This document shows positions 1 through 11,317 of a stretch of DNA of 64,000 bases, piece after piece. The stretch is from Lamellibrachia satsuma. Its lineage: Eukaryota > Annelida > Polychaeta > Sabellida > Siboglinidae. The DNA is taken from NCBI GenBank assembly GCA_033239005.1, contig BSQZ01000097.1, forward strand, positions 62,001 through 126,000. The letters run 5' to 3'. Every line of letters starts with the position of its first letter. Within the stretch, counting starts at the first letter, position 1. A program made the position numbers and the translations under genes. The notes beneath the pieces were generated by a model, which was not told where the DNA came from, did no database searches, and saw only the letters and a program-made list of their open reading frames with translations.

Positions 1-500
1 ACGTCAGGACTGACTGCTGAATGAAGTAGGTAGAAGGTTCTGACATGAGACGGTTAGGAGGGACTGGTAACAGCAAAGTTACAAGCTGTCTGTTAGCAGC
101 TATAGGGCTTAATGACATTTTGAAAGCTTGTAGCCAGTAGCTGGTAGAATAGGTTAGAAAGTTAAGTTTATTCATATTTAGTACTGTTACATAGTTAATG
201 TGTTATGATAGACAAAATACATTATGCAGGGACTGTCCATGTGCCAGTATAATTGTCTAATATTCTGTGCAGTTAAGCCAGAATCAGACTGGAGCACTCT
301 CCCTCTCTTTGACATTGTCTTGATTAATCACCATGTGGCACTGGCTGGGCAGGGTGTGTGAAATATTCCCAAGGGACAAGTGCTTGACAGCAAGCTGGGG
401 CCACACTAGATAGTAACTTGTAAACAGGGATCAAATGTTTGGTTTGATCATTTAATGTAGTATTGATATCTTAGTACATTTCTGGTGACACCATTGTGTT
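1..500. other. No recognisable feature
   Basis: I see no coding segment, RNA gene or clear repeat here. The last eight bases (493-500, ATTGTGTT) are the left target-site duplication of the adjoining hAT element. Confidence 0.6.
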
Positions 501-1530
501 CAGGGCTGGGTCCAATTATGTAATTGTAATTGTAATTGATTACAGCAAAATCATGTAATTGTAATTGTAATTGATTATGGTTTCAAAATGTTGCTGTAAT
601 TGTAATTGTTATATTTTGTATAATTGAAATTTTATTTCAATTACAATCAATTACAATCAATTACAGTACGTTTCATATCACAAACTACCTGAACGAATTG
701 TCAATAAAAATATAATTTAAGTCTCACATGAGTTGAAAATCAAGACTACTAATAACACCTGCTTATATATTTATATTTAAGTCTCAGTATTCACTGTCTG
801 GTGGGTACTGGTCAGTGGTGCTAGTGGTGGGTAGCCTTAGCAATTAGCCTTTTCAGTAAGTTGGTAACAGCCAGGAAGCAATAAACAATGCACAGACATT
901 CAGTGAAACATTGCAGAGTTAGCAAGCCAATTACACCCCTTGTGTTGTGGTGGGTTGGAGACAGGTCAGGTGGCAAGGACTGTTTATATGGCCTCTCTTC
1001 CCATTCCCAACTCACACAAAGCAAAGGGCAGACCAGTTAAGAATGTCAGCTTAGAGCAGGAGCTACAACCTCAAAGTAAACACATCAAACCCTATTATTA
1101 GTATTTTCCAAAGAAAAATTTAAGAAATGCGCACGGATAAATGTCTGCATTGGAATATGTCCTGTAGGATTATGTCTGGATATTGCATTGTATTTTTATA
1201 TAATAAAAATATGTTTTAAACAGCTATCTTTTTATTTAGTATAATTCAAAGTCACAATTCAACAAAATGTACAAACATTACCGTTATATTTGTTTATCAA
1301 TTGTGTACAAAATATTGAAATTAAGCAAAACGCGCAAAAATACATAATTAACAAATGTTGAATATATTTGGTTCCGCATAATGTAATTGTAATTGAAATT
1401 GAAACAGTGTAATTGTAATTGTAATTGATTTAGAAAATTATGACTGTAATTGTAATTGTAATTGAAATAAGAAATTTAATGTAATTGTAATTGTAATTGA
1501 TATAGTTTTGTGTAATTGGACCCAGCCCTG
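501..1530 (+). mobile_element. Non-autonomous hAT-type transposon, copy 1
   Basis: The element opens with CAGGGCTGGGTCCAATTA and closes with its reverse complement, an 18-bp terminal inverted repeat. Just inside each end lies an AT-rich run of ATTGTAATTG-type repeats. It is flanked on both sides by ATTGTGTT (493-500 and 1531-1538), a perfect 8-bp duplication. An 8-bp duplication and a CAGGG terminus are hallmarks of the hAT superfamily. At 1,030 bp with no long ORF it cannot encode its own transposase. Related copies lie at 27398-28432 and 36870-37960, both in the opposite orientation. Confidence 0.85.
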
Positions 1531-1687
1531 ATTGTGTTAGCATACATACAGTAATGTAGTTAGTCACTCTTTTGTTTATTCATTTATAACTAGTTGTATA
1601 TCATTTACAGGTGCAGATGACCCCCAGTAAAATGCAGGATGCCGTTGCACTGAGTCCCTGCTCAGACACATTATAACACATTTAGTT
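1531..1687 (+). repeat. Flank shared with the hAT copy at 36.9 kb
   Basis: This 157-bp stretch recurs almost exactly, inverted, at 36713-36869, immediately beside hAT copy 3. It lies outside the transposon's terminal repeat, so the two loci share host flank as well as element. It contains a Py-tract plus CAG followed by a short open reading frame, which could be an exon, but I do not recognise it. Confidence 0.8.
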
Positions 1688-2445
1688 AGGCCTGAAGTGC
1701 CCAGTTGGGGTGAGCATTGTTATTTTGGTTTCATGGGTTGTCATGAAGTATTACTATTTTAATTTAGGTTAGGAAATATTTATTTTGATGGTCAGCCGTA
1801 ACTATATTAAGGAACTAATTATAGACACTGCATATATCATATGTGTGTGGGTATTAGTACTGATTTGTGTACTCATAGTCTCCAAGGATTGTGTACCTTT
1901 ATATGTTATAATGGATGTTAAGCATAACTAATGCTGTGTTATGCATGGAATACATCAAATTTGTATTAATTATAGCTGCATTTAGAGTATATTTGTTGTA
2001 CACTTCACTTAGGAGTTGATACAGTGTTATTGGTACGTAGGGTTCATTTGATTGTATTTCCAACCTGGGAACACAGTGTTTAAAGACTATAAACCTATGT
2101 ATGTTATTGGTACGTAGTCTGTCATGGAGTATTGCTGGATAGAAATTTAGATACAAATACCACAGGTGCCAGCCTGCTATTTGGTGTCTGAGATAATCTA
2201 TAGATAATAATTATGTCAATGTAATGCAGGGAATATATGTTTTTGACTCTGTTGATTAATGATCCTGTGTAACCATTGTAGTAGTGCATGTAGTAATAAT
2301 ATTTTTGTATGTTTTACAGGTTTTTATTTTTTCTATGTTATGCGAAATAAAGGAAATCACCATTTCCTGTCTTCATGCGATTCCACGGTTACATTCTACA
2401 TTCTTCGGTTACAAAGACATTTTATGTATAGTTGATGATGACATG
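1688..2445. other. No recognisable feature
   Basis: AT-rich sequence with no coding segment or repeat family that I can name. Confidence 0.5.
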
Positions 2446-2909
2446 TGACTTGTGAAGCCCCCACCTTCCCCTCAGTCCACGTGTCGTATTTGACTTGTGA
2501 AGCCCCCACCTTCCCCTCAGTCCACGTGTCTTATTTGACTTGTGAAGCCCCCACCTTCCCCTCAGTCCACGTGTCGTATTTGACTTGTGAAGCCCCCACC
2601 TTCCCCTCAGTCCACGTGTCGTATTTGACTTGTGAAGCCCCCACCTTCCCCTCAGTCCACGTGTCTTATTTGACTTGTGAAGCCCCCACCTTCCCCTCAG
2701 TCCACGTGTCTTATTTGACTTGTGAAGCCCCCACCTTCCCCTCAGTCCACGTGTCGTATTTGACTTGTGAAGCCCCCACCTTCCCCTCAGTCCACGTGTC
2801 GTATTTGACTTGTGAAGCCCCCACCTTCCCCTCAGTCCACGTGTCGTATTTGACTTGTGAAGCCCCCACCTTCCCCTCAGTCCACGTGTCTTATTTGACT
2901 TGTGAAGCC
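2446..2909 (+). repeat. 45-bp tandem array, 10 full units plus a partial
   Basis: Units start every 45 bp from 2446 to 2896. They are almost identical; the visible variant is G or T in the GTC(G/T)TATT step, in the order G T G G T T G G G T. Because 45 is a multiple of three, long ORFs run through the array on both strands; they are by-products of the repeat, not genes. Each unit holds a CACGTG E-box core and a Py-tract ending in CAG that resembles a splice acceptor. Confidence 0.95.
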
Positions 2910-5260
2910 AAGGTATAAGGAAGAACTTAGGCTCGACATGAATAACTACTTTATATCTCCATGGAGATCGTACACAAAGCGAACCAAACAAACAATACAC
3001 AGCCGTCCACTATCCCAGTTCGTCAAATTATGTATTGATTAGGATAGCAGCTACTTTAGACATATGCCATCGAATTAAGTCTTCGACTAAAACTTATTCA
3101 GTAGGTTTTGAAGGCATCGTCCTGAAAGAATTGCTCTGGTTAATAATAATAATGTTTACTATTAATAATGCCACTAACTGAAGGCGTCAACAATATCATC
3201 AGTAGGAACTTTGAAGTGCTTCCAAAACCACTTTCGGATGGTGTCCGTTTTACCCTGATCAGTGCCCACCAAGTGGCCAACAAATATATTTTCATTTGGC
3301 GAGCGATTTACTTTGTCTGCCATTTTTTTTTTTTCCAATTCATAATGAGTCTTAACGTGTATCGTTCAAAGAACATATATTGTTGTACACGTTTGTGTTG
3401 TTCAACACTTCAAGGCCGGACGATGTCGTGTTAGGAAAATACGTAAAGTGAAATGAGAAGACAGAAGGAAGACGGGGGGGGGGGGGTGGGGGGAGGGGGG
3501 TTAAGAAATTGGAATGAAGAAACAAAAAAGAAGGAGATGTGGAGTTAAAGTGTTTACATACTTGGAAATATAATGAGAGTGAAGTATGTCTTGAAAATTA
3601 GGAGTGGGGTCTTTTATTAGTTTTACTAACTTGCCATAGGGGAGGCCGGGGAGGGTTGGTGCAATTTTCAATTAAATAATTGTTTTCTTAATTTAATATA
3701 GATAGGATGCATACACTTGATATACGTATGTTCGCTCTTCCTTCATGTATTAGTATACATATTCAGGGATTTCCTATCTATTGTGGCATTTATGATATTG
3801 CCCATTATCTGACCCCTCTTCACCAGCACCAACCTTCCCCTGTACTGGGTAAGTTGGCGCACCCCCAGGGTACGTTGGCGCATCCCATCAAATACACCAA
3901 AGGGGTTAGCAAACAGTCCTTTAATTCAACCCAAGGCACTGGACAGGCCACGCATAGGCTTTCAAACAACACAATCACAGTTGTGACATATAGAATACAG
4001 ATAACTCCCAATACATTTTTCGTGTAACCGTTAGCTGCACACAGTTTGTTGGACCAATATCTCCCCGGACCTATTTTTGTCAAATATTACCGGGGGACTG
4101 CATGGGTGTCGACGATGGACTAGGCTTCACCGATGGATCAGACTTCATTACTGACTCGGACGACACACTGCGTGACTTTGGGGTTTGGTCTGTCGGTAAC
4201 AGGCCAAATCCCCATGATAACGCATGCGCCAACCCGCCCCCACAAAAAATGCGCCAACCCGCCCCGATCTGGTTGGCCACTATTTGCGTGACACAATAAA
4301 TACAATATGCGGGGCAAGATGATTGACTTCCTTTCGATGTGTGCCCAAAATGTGATACCTTAATCATGTTGCCCCCCACAGTACATGACCAGTAAGCAAG
4401 GACGGATCTAGGCTTGCTGGCAGGGGTTCTACTTACATAAGGGTTAATATTAGCCGGCTTATAATACTTCAGTCTTTACATCATTGACACTAGTTCCGAT
4501 GTAGGCCTATATGCGTTGTTCTTTACCATAATATTTGCCACGGACATTGGGGGGTCTAAAACCCGCACCATGGCCGTGGGGTCTTGAGACCCCCAGTTTA
4601 CCCTGGATCAGCTGTTTTTAAGTACCCATGGTGTAGAAGACATTTATCATGTTTCAGGTTTTTTACTCTCATGTTGTGAAAAAGTTAAAAGCTGTAATAG
4701 CTTTTGCATAGCATCATTTTTATGGCTGATATCTTGTTGTGTGGTACGTAAAGTTGGCTTCGTATAACCGCAGGATTAATGCAATATAAAAAAAATTCCT
4801 TCAAACCTTCCAGCTTCCTCTGGGTATTGATCTCTTCTGTAGATTGCTCTGATCTCGTTGTTGTCTCTTGAGCGAGTGTTTGAAGAATATAGCAAGGGCA
4901 TGCAGGGTAGATGTCATGTTTTGTACTTAAGGGCCCTTGAATGCATTGGATAGTGCCAAATCCAGGCTGTACACGCACACATTAAGATTAATTATCAAGT
5001 TAGAGTAAAAAAAAAAAAATGCCCCCCCCACACGCCCCCTCTGGATCCAGAAAACGTGAGAAAACATTAAAGTAAAAACGGGAATGTGCTCATGAAAAGC
5101 AGGAAACACTATATTCCACGCAATTTTCTATAAGTGCAGCAAGACACGTTTGACAGCTGTAGTGACTATTCAACACATGTAGTGAATTGTTTAGTTTCAT
5201 TGAACATTAATATGCATTAAGCATTTGTAAACATAATGTAAATGAGAGTAGGTCACCCAT
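2910..5260. other. Mostly unassigned sequence
   Basis: No gene recognised. Local features are a G-rich tract (3474-3500), four TTGGCGCA/TGCGCCAA motifs (about 3840-4270) and a short perfect hairpin at 4577-4592 (GGGGTCT, loop TG, AGACCCC). Confidence 0.4.
3474..3500 (+). repeat. G-rich tract with quadruplex potential
   Basis: Thirteen G, T, six G, A, six G in a row. Four G-runs of at least three can be drawn from it, so a G-quadruplex is possible on the plus strand. Confidence 0.7.
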
Positions 5261-5261
5261 T

Positions 5262-5425
5262 GATATGGAGCGCACTAACATAATGTTTGAAACGTTGGAC
5301 TCGCAATTGAGAGGTCACGTGCTCCTATCATCTGTTCCTACCATTTTGATGGTTGAACAATTTCGACCAGACCACGTTGCCTCCGTTCACTCAGCTGTAC
5401 AAATGAGTACATGGCTACACACATT
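5262..5425 (+). mobile_element. Degenerate tRNA-SINE-like fragment
   Basis: It contains a GTTCACTCAGCTGTACAAAT segment closely matching the body of the SINE-like sequences near 47.3 and 59.0 kb. No clean A/B box pair or target duplication is visible. Confidence 0.35.
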
Positions 5426-5833
5426 TGATGATTTATTGAGCGAATAATGTATGCGCAGTAATTACAGCATGGCTGAATTCTTCCCGGAGAGGTTGTTTTC
5501 GTGTTGGAATGAACAGGTCTACTATCGGTGAAGTGTAAATCTCTTTGAATGGTTCCAAGGGTCAGATGCAGCGCTATTACTGACCGTTACCGTTTTACTA
5601 ACCAACGTTTTAATACAGTTTAATATACGTGATTATCATGCCGCCATATTGTGCCGGAAATCTAACTACCAATAGCAGAGCTTAGTGCAACCTAAACCAT
5701 CCCTAGGATTGCGATATCACATTCCTAAGACTTCAGGGTTAGGCTCTATACAACACTTCAGTTCTAGAAACGCCACAGTACATAACCGACCAACAATCTT
5801 CACATACCAAAAAACACTCAAATTACAAGTGTC

Positions 5834-7105
5834 TCAGAGCAACCAAAGGGCATGGACTGTGTCTTGGGGGACCAAAGGGCACGGACTGTGTCTTGTGGGA
5901 ACAAAGGGCATGGACTGTGTCTTGGGGGGATCAAAGGATTGGTCTGTGTCTCAGAGGAACCGAAGTGCATGGTCTGTGTCTCAGGGGGGGATTGGTCTGT
6001 GGCTCAGAGGAACCAAAGGGCATGGTCTGTGTCTTGGGGGACCAAATTACTGGTCTGTGTCTCAGGGGGACCAAAGGGCATGGTATGTGTCTCAGAAGAA
6101 CCAAAGGGCATGGTCCGTGTGTTGGGGGACCAAATGACTGGTCTGTATCTCAGGGGGACCAAAGGACATGGTATGTGTCTCAGAGGAACCAAAGGGTATG
6201 GACTGTGTCTTGGGGCACCGAAGGATTAGGCTGTGTCTCAGAGGAACCAAAGGGCATGGTCTGTGTCTCAGAGGAAACAAAAAAGGCATGGTATGTGTCT
6301 TGGGGGACCAAATGATTGGTCTGTGTCCCAGGGGGACCAAAGGGCATGGTATGTGTCTCAGAGGAACCAATGGGCATGGACTGTGTCTTGGGGGAACAAA
6401 GGGCATGGACTGTCTTGGGGGACCAAAGGATTGGTCTGTGTTTCAGAGGAACCAAAGCGCATGGTCTGTGTCTTGGGGGGACCAAATGAGGAACCAAAGG
6501 GCATGTACTGTGTCTTTGGGGAACAAAGGGCATGGTCTGTGTCTCATAGGAACCAAAGGGCATGGACTGTGTCTTGGGGGGCCAAATGATTGGTCTGTGT
6601 CTCAAGGGGAGCAAAGGGCATGGACTGTGCCATGGGGGAACAGAGGGCATGGACTTGTTCTGTGTCTCAGGGGAACCTGTGTCTCAGAGGAACCAAAGCG
6701 CATGGTCTGTGTCTTGGGTGACCAAAGGGCATGGACTGTGTCCTGGGGGGCCAAATCATTGGTCTGTGTCCCAGGGGGACCAAAGGGCATGGTATGTGTC
6801 TCAGAGGAACCAAAGGGCATGGACTGTGTCTTGGGGGAACAAAGGGCATGGACTGTCTTGGGGGACCAAAGGATTGGTCTGTGTTTCAGAGGAACCAAAG
6901 CGCATGGTCTGTGTCTTGGGTGACCAAAGGGCATGGACTGTGTCCGGGGGGGCCAAATGATTGGTTTGTGTCTCAGAGGAACCAAAGGGCATAGACTGTG
7001 TCTTGGGGGGACCAAAGGATTGGTCTGTGTCTCAGAGGAACCAAAGGGCATGGTATGTGTCTTGGGGGGACCAAAGGGCATGGTCTGTCTTAGTGGGACT
7101 AAATG
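5834..7105 (+). repeat. Composite minisatellite of ~30-bp units with higher-order structure
   Basis: Units such as ACCAAAGGGCATGG followed by CTGTGTCTTGGGGG or CTGTGTCTCAGAGG alternate through about 1.27 kb. On top of this a ~165-bp block starting at 6323 recurs at 6766 (spacing 443 bp) with few differences, so the array grew by block duplication as well as unit slippage. Many overlapping ORFs on both strands are artefacts of the repeat. Confidence 0.9.
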
Positions 7106-7519
7106 GTATGTGTTGACCTTTCATAGTGTACATCTTTCTGAATTTGTCAGAACATTTTGTTTTGTTTGAGAAAAAACTGCCCCAGTAGATTCATATTCCA
7201 TAAGTGCACATCATTGCAAGTTGAATATTTAAAAATATTCCCCAGCATTACACTGTAAACAACAGAAATTTGTATTTAAAGCGAAGTCAAACTTAATGTT
7301 AGATTATGTCGCAGTTGTAGGATTTTGATTCTAACAATATTCTAAATAATATTTATTTTATTCACAGAATTTCACATTTGTGAAATAAACATACTAGAAC
7401 ACGATAAAAGTTTTACATGTTGTTATCAGATCAAATCATATGGACTAATACTTTGTCCGTCCTCTTTACAAAGATGACACTTTGATTGGCGCATACTTGA
7501 AGATTACTATCAAACTACT
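7106..7519. other. No recognisable feature
   Basis: AT-rich spacer between two minisatellites; nothing coding recognised. Confidence 0.5.
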
Positions 7520-8095
7520 ACATCTGACAGTATAGTGTCATCACTGGTGACACTATAATATTTTAGTGTTGTAATCATTGGTGACACTATAATATGTTGG
7601 TGTCGTGTCATCACTGGTGACAGACACTATAATTTGTTGTTGTGTCATCATTTGTGACACAATGATGGGTCTGTGTTGTGTCATTACTGGTGACACTATG
7701 ATTTGTCTGTGTAGGTTACACTAATGTGTATGTGTTGTGTCATCAGTGGTGACACTATATTCTGTTACACTAGTGTCATCACTGTTGACACTACAATATG
7801 TTATTGTGTCATCACTGATGACACTCTATAATGTGTCTGTGTTGTATCATTATTAATGACGCTAATATGTTGGTGTAGTGTCATCACAGTTGACACTACA
7901 ATGTTATTGTGTAATCACTGATGACACATTATTAATGACACTAATATGTTAGTGTAGTGTCATCACTGGTGACATCATAATGTGTTGTTATTGTGTCAAC
8001 AAGGGTGACTATATAATCATTGGTGTACTGTCATCACTGTTGACACCATAATCTGTCACTGTAGTGTCATCATTGCTGACACTAACATGTCGCTG
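7520..8095 (+). repeat. Hairpin-forming GTGTCATCACTGGTGACAC repeats
   Basis: About fifteen imperfect copies of a near-palindromic core (GTGTCA, short centre, TGACAC), separated by AT-rich linkers such as TATAATATGTTGGTG. Each core could form a short stem. Spacing varies, roughly 30-50 bp. Confidence 0.85.
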
Positions 8096-8130
8096 TATAC
8101 ACATAGTACATGTGCATTAGTAGTTGTTCT

Positions 8131-8189
8131 GTTACTGGCAACAGTTACCATGGCAAACTGTTACCATAGCAACTGGTTACCATGGCAAC
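8131..8189 (+). promoter_or_regulatory. Cluster of RFX X-box-like palindromes
   Basis: GTTACCATGGCAAC at 8176-8189 is a textbook RFX X-box (GTNRCC, short gap, RGYAAC). Close variants lie at 8144-8157 and 8160-8173, and a shorter GTTACTGGCAAC at 8131-8142. RFX factors drive ciliary genes in animals. No adjacent target gene is visible and the sites abut a minisatellite, so they may be chance products of repetition. Confidence 0.45.
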
Positions 8190-8674
8190 CTGTTAACAGT
8201 TTTCAACCTCAACCTTCTAGCAAATGAAGAGCCCCAGAAACCAACGCATCTAGCCACGACAAAACATACATATTGCACATTTATTACGAATACAATTTGA
8301 TTAAATATTTACTCGATTTTAATCTAACGTGAGCCAAATAGATTACATCCAATACATGCATTCATGATCAAACAATCAAACGTTGGAGTAGAATCCAAAA
8401 AGACAAACAAATTAGGAAAAAGAAATAACGTCAAGGCATATAAAAATTGGCAAGCCAATTGTAGCAAAGCAGCTACAATGGTCACCCGAACTGTTTCCAG
8501 CAGAATGACACTGACAATCCTGTGTTAACTGTCATGGTCTGTCTTTGTGAGACAATTATGTCCACTCTGGCTTCTAGCGTCCACTATTATACTCTGGTCA
8601 GATAAGTGACCTCTACATATTCTGAAGGTACAAGTCAGTAGCCCGTCTTGCTTAAAGCACAACACGCTGCTATT
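8190..8674. other. No recognisable feature
   Basis: No gene or repeat family recognised in this stretch. Confidence 0.5.
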
Positions 8675-9280
8675 TTCAGTGTACATGGCAGGTTGTACAC
8701 CAGCACTGATACTGTTGATTAGGAATACATGTGTACACACACCCAATGTGTACACAGCCTGTTGTACACCAGCACTGATACTGTTGTTATTAATATAGCT
8801 GTACACACCTCCAATGTGTACACACCATTTTGTATGCCAGCACAAACTGTTGATTAGGAATACACATGTACACACATTTAATGTGTACACATCATGTTGA
8901 ACACCAGCATTGATATTGTTGTTTATGAATACATGTGTACACACCCAATGTGTACACAACACACAAACACAAAACTGTTGTTTAAGAATACAACATGGTG
9001 TACACCAGCACAGATACTACTGTTGATTAGGAATACACATGTACACACATGTGTATGCACATGAAATGTGTACACAGCATGTTGTACACCAGCACGGGTA
9101 CTGTTGATTATGAATACTGCTGTACACATCCCAATGTATACACATGTTGAACACCAGAACATATACTGTTGATTAGGAATACACAATGTGTACATAGCAC
9201 GATGCACAGCAGTTGTACACCAGCACTGTTATGGTTGATAAGGAATACACGTGTACACACCCAGTGTATGCCAAGCTGTA
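8675..9280 (+). repeat. ~69-bp imperfect tandem array
   Basis: Repeats combine GTTGTACACCAGCACTGATA, a CTGTTGATTAGGAATACA segment and GTGTACACA palindromes. About nine units of unequal length. The minus-strand ORFs of up to 145 residues across it are repeat by-products. Confidence 0.85.
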
Positions 9281-9469
9281 TGCCCTGTGTATGCTAAAAC
9301 TGCTGCCAACATTAATTTATATCGCTCTATATATTAGCCTGATCTAATATGTACATAGAAAGTTGACTGTTATGTGATCATAGACACCCACACATTTACT
9401 TGCTGTGTTCTGTCTAAATGACATTGAATCTGTTGATAGAACAAGACAATCCCAAAGTCTGGAGCACAC

Positions 9470-9800
9470 AAGCTCTTGTACTCATCAGGAGCAGACAATG
9501 CTCATCAGGAGCAGTTAGTGCTCCTATACTCGTCAAAAGCAGTAAATGTGCTCCTATATGCATCAGGAGCACTGCTCATCGACCGCAAACTGTGCTCCAA
9601 GTCTCGTCACAATGTGTCACTTTCATAGGATCTCCTCATGACCAAACAGTGCTCTTATAATTGTCAAGAGCAGTGCTCCTTGTGAGCAAACAGTGCTCCT
9701 ATTCTCATCAAGACAGTGCTCTTCATGAGTGAACATTACTCTTATACTCACAGCAGTGCTCATGATCAAACAGTGCTCCTTTTTTCGTCAAGAGAAAGTT
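9470..9800 (+). repeat. Imperfect GCTC/GAGC repeats beyond the DLG stop codon
   Basis: Short repeats of the type GTGCTCCTATACTCGTCAAG. Embedded at 9598-9636 is a 39-bp near-perfect copy of 9801-9839, which holds the DLG stop codon. The array lies where the DLG 3' UTR would be. Confidence 0.75.
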
Positions 9801-9825
9801 CAAGTCCCGTCACAATGTGTCACTT

Positions 9826-9932
9826 TCATAGGATCTCCTTTGCAGGCACCCACATCGTTGGGCCAGACTGTTCACGGATGACTCCTTTCACTTTCGTGGT
9901 GATCTCCTCTGGCATGTCTCCGGTGACAACAG
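9826..9932 (-). CDS. DLG: DLG last exon: C-terminus and stop
   Basis: 107 nt reading VVTGDMPEEITTKVKGVIRE, then QSGPTMWVPAKEIL and TGA (9826-9828). The DLG family ends GDTLEEIYNKCKxVIEEQSG, then IWVPAKEKL, so this is the true C-terminus at the right length. The acceptor is CTTTGTAG. The upstream partner exon (EEQARKTF helix) is missing from the 1.65 kb before it. Confidence 0.93.
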
Positions 9933-10276
9933 CTACAAAGAGACAGGACACTTCATACAACAGCTACAAAAAGACAGGATACTTCATACAACAGCTAAAA
10001 AGAGACAGGACACTTCATACAACAGCTACAAAGAGACAGGACACTTCATACAACAGCTACAAAAAGACAGGATACTTCATACAACAGCTACAAAGATACA
10101 GGACACTTCATACAACAGCTACAAAGAGACAGGACACTTCCTACAAAAGCTACAAAGAGACAGGACACTTCATACAACAGCTACAAAGAGACAGGACACT
10201 TCCTACAACAGCTACAAAGAGACAGGACACTTCATACAACAGCTACAAAGAGACAGGACACTTCATACAACAGCTT
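9926..10276 (-). repeat. 31-bp array built from the last DLG exon's acceptor
   Basis: Eleven full units of exactly 31 bp (9926 to 10266) plus a partial. On the minus strand each reads GTGTCCTGTCTCTTTGTAG and then CTGTTGT, i.e. the Py-tract and acceptor AG of the last DLG exon plus its first seven coding bases. A few units vary in the Py-tract. The unit next to the exon is the genuine junction. Confidence 0.93.
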
Positions 10277-11102
10277 CTTACCCAGAAACTGCAAGAATAT
10301 ATCGATTACCAGAAACTGACTTGATATTGCACACAGTAGTAGTCAATTATTACAATTATGCAATATGACAAGTGTCATTATCAATTGTTTTAGTATCCCG
10401 CATGCACGCACACACGCACGCCCGCATGCACACACGCACAACTGAAATGATTGAAAACTGATAAGAAAGAAATTATAGATTAGACAAATCTACACTGGTT
10501 GTATAAGAAATAAATGGGACAGATCATTAATTAACCTTGGGGTTCTAATCATACGAATAAAGTGCCAGTGATTTTTACAGTATCCCATTTGACAATTTTT
10601 GCTCTATGGAAAATTATTTCTTAACAGGGATGTGTCCATATTTGAGGGCTGCGACACTTTGCCCAAATAAATATTTCTAGTGGACGGTTGGCAACAAATG
10701 CTCGTGTTAATGACGGAAGGATCCCTGGTGTACGAAGACAGAATCCGGTTTGTTTGTGCGACAAATGACAGGGAGCATACTCCAAGTTGATTGTCTCGAA
10801 AATAAGTGTAGGATTTGACAAAAGCACTACTGCAGGTCGACGACAAGACAACAATTCACGTGAAGTTTTTATTAAAACTAAATTGTAACTTTAGCACACT
10901 GTGGACTGACTTCTAGCGTTGTTTCAATGGGGAAAAAAAGCAGAATTGATTGAGCCGTGTCTTGGACACTTCTGCAGTGACTCGTGAAAGATGGAGTCCA
11001 CACATTTACCCCCTGTGTGGGATCTTTTACTTCCCCTGACATAGACACCAGATAGAAGGGACGAACGGCTTTTACTGTCTCTTCCGAAAGAATGTTACAG
11101 AT

Positions 11103-11193
11103 GGTCAGTAACACGTTACAACATGTGGTCAGTAACACGTTACAACATGTGGTCAGTAACACGTTACAACATGTGGTCAGTAACACGTTACAA
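11103..11193 (+). repeat. 24-bp tandem repeat, four copies
   Basis: GGTCAGTAACACGTTACAAC plus ATGT repeated at 11103, 11127, 11151 and 11175. It lies where the missing penultimate DLG exon would be expected, but no exon sequence is recognisable in or around it. Confidence 0.9.
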
Positions 11194-11317
11194 GATGGCT
11201 TCAGGCTGATGTAAGAGCTTTTTAAGACCAATACTTTGAAAATCTAAGACCTTCAAAGACAGATTCAATTGAAAACAAAGCAATTTGACATCCTCTAGGG
11301 AACGTTTATTTAATGGT

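Noticed and set aside
2446..2909. CRISPR array
   Set aside because: Units are contiguous with no unique spacers, and the genome is eukaryotic. The same applies to the other arrays.
2422..3000. Long ORFs on both strands across the 45-bp array
   Set aside because: They exist because the unit is a multiple of three with few stops; no start context, no recognisable protein, and both strands are open equally.
5685..7169. Many ORFs of 60-250 codons across the composite minisatellite
   Set aside because: All are repeats of the same short peptide in every frame; no coding signal beyond repeat structure.
8525..9207. Minus-strand ORFs of 94-145 residues with Cys/Thr/Val repeats
   Set aside because: Products of the ~69-bp array; no conserved domain.
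10604..11231. Missing DLG penultimate exon within 10.3-11.5 kb
   Set aside because: I looked for the EEQARKTF / KLEQEF pattern on the minus strand and found no match; the 24-bp repeat there has no recognisable coding content.
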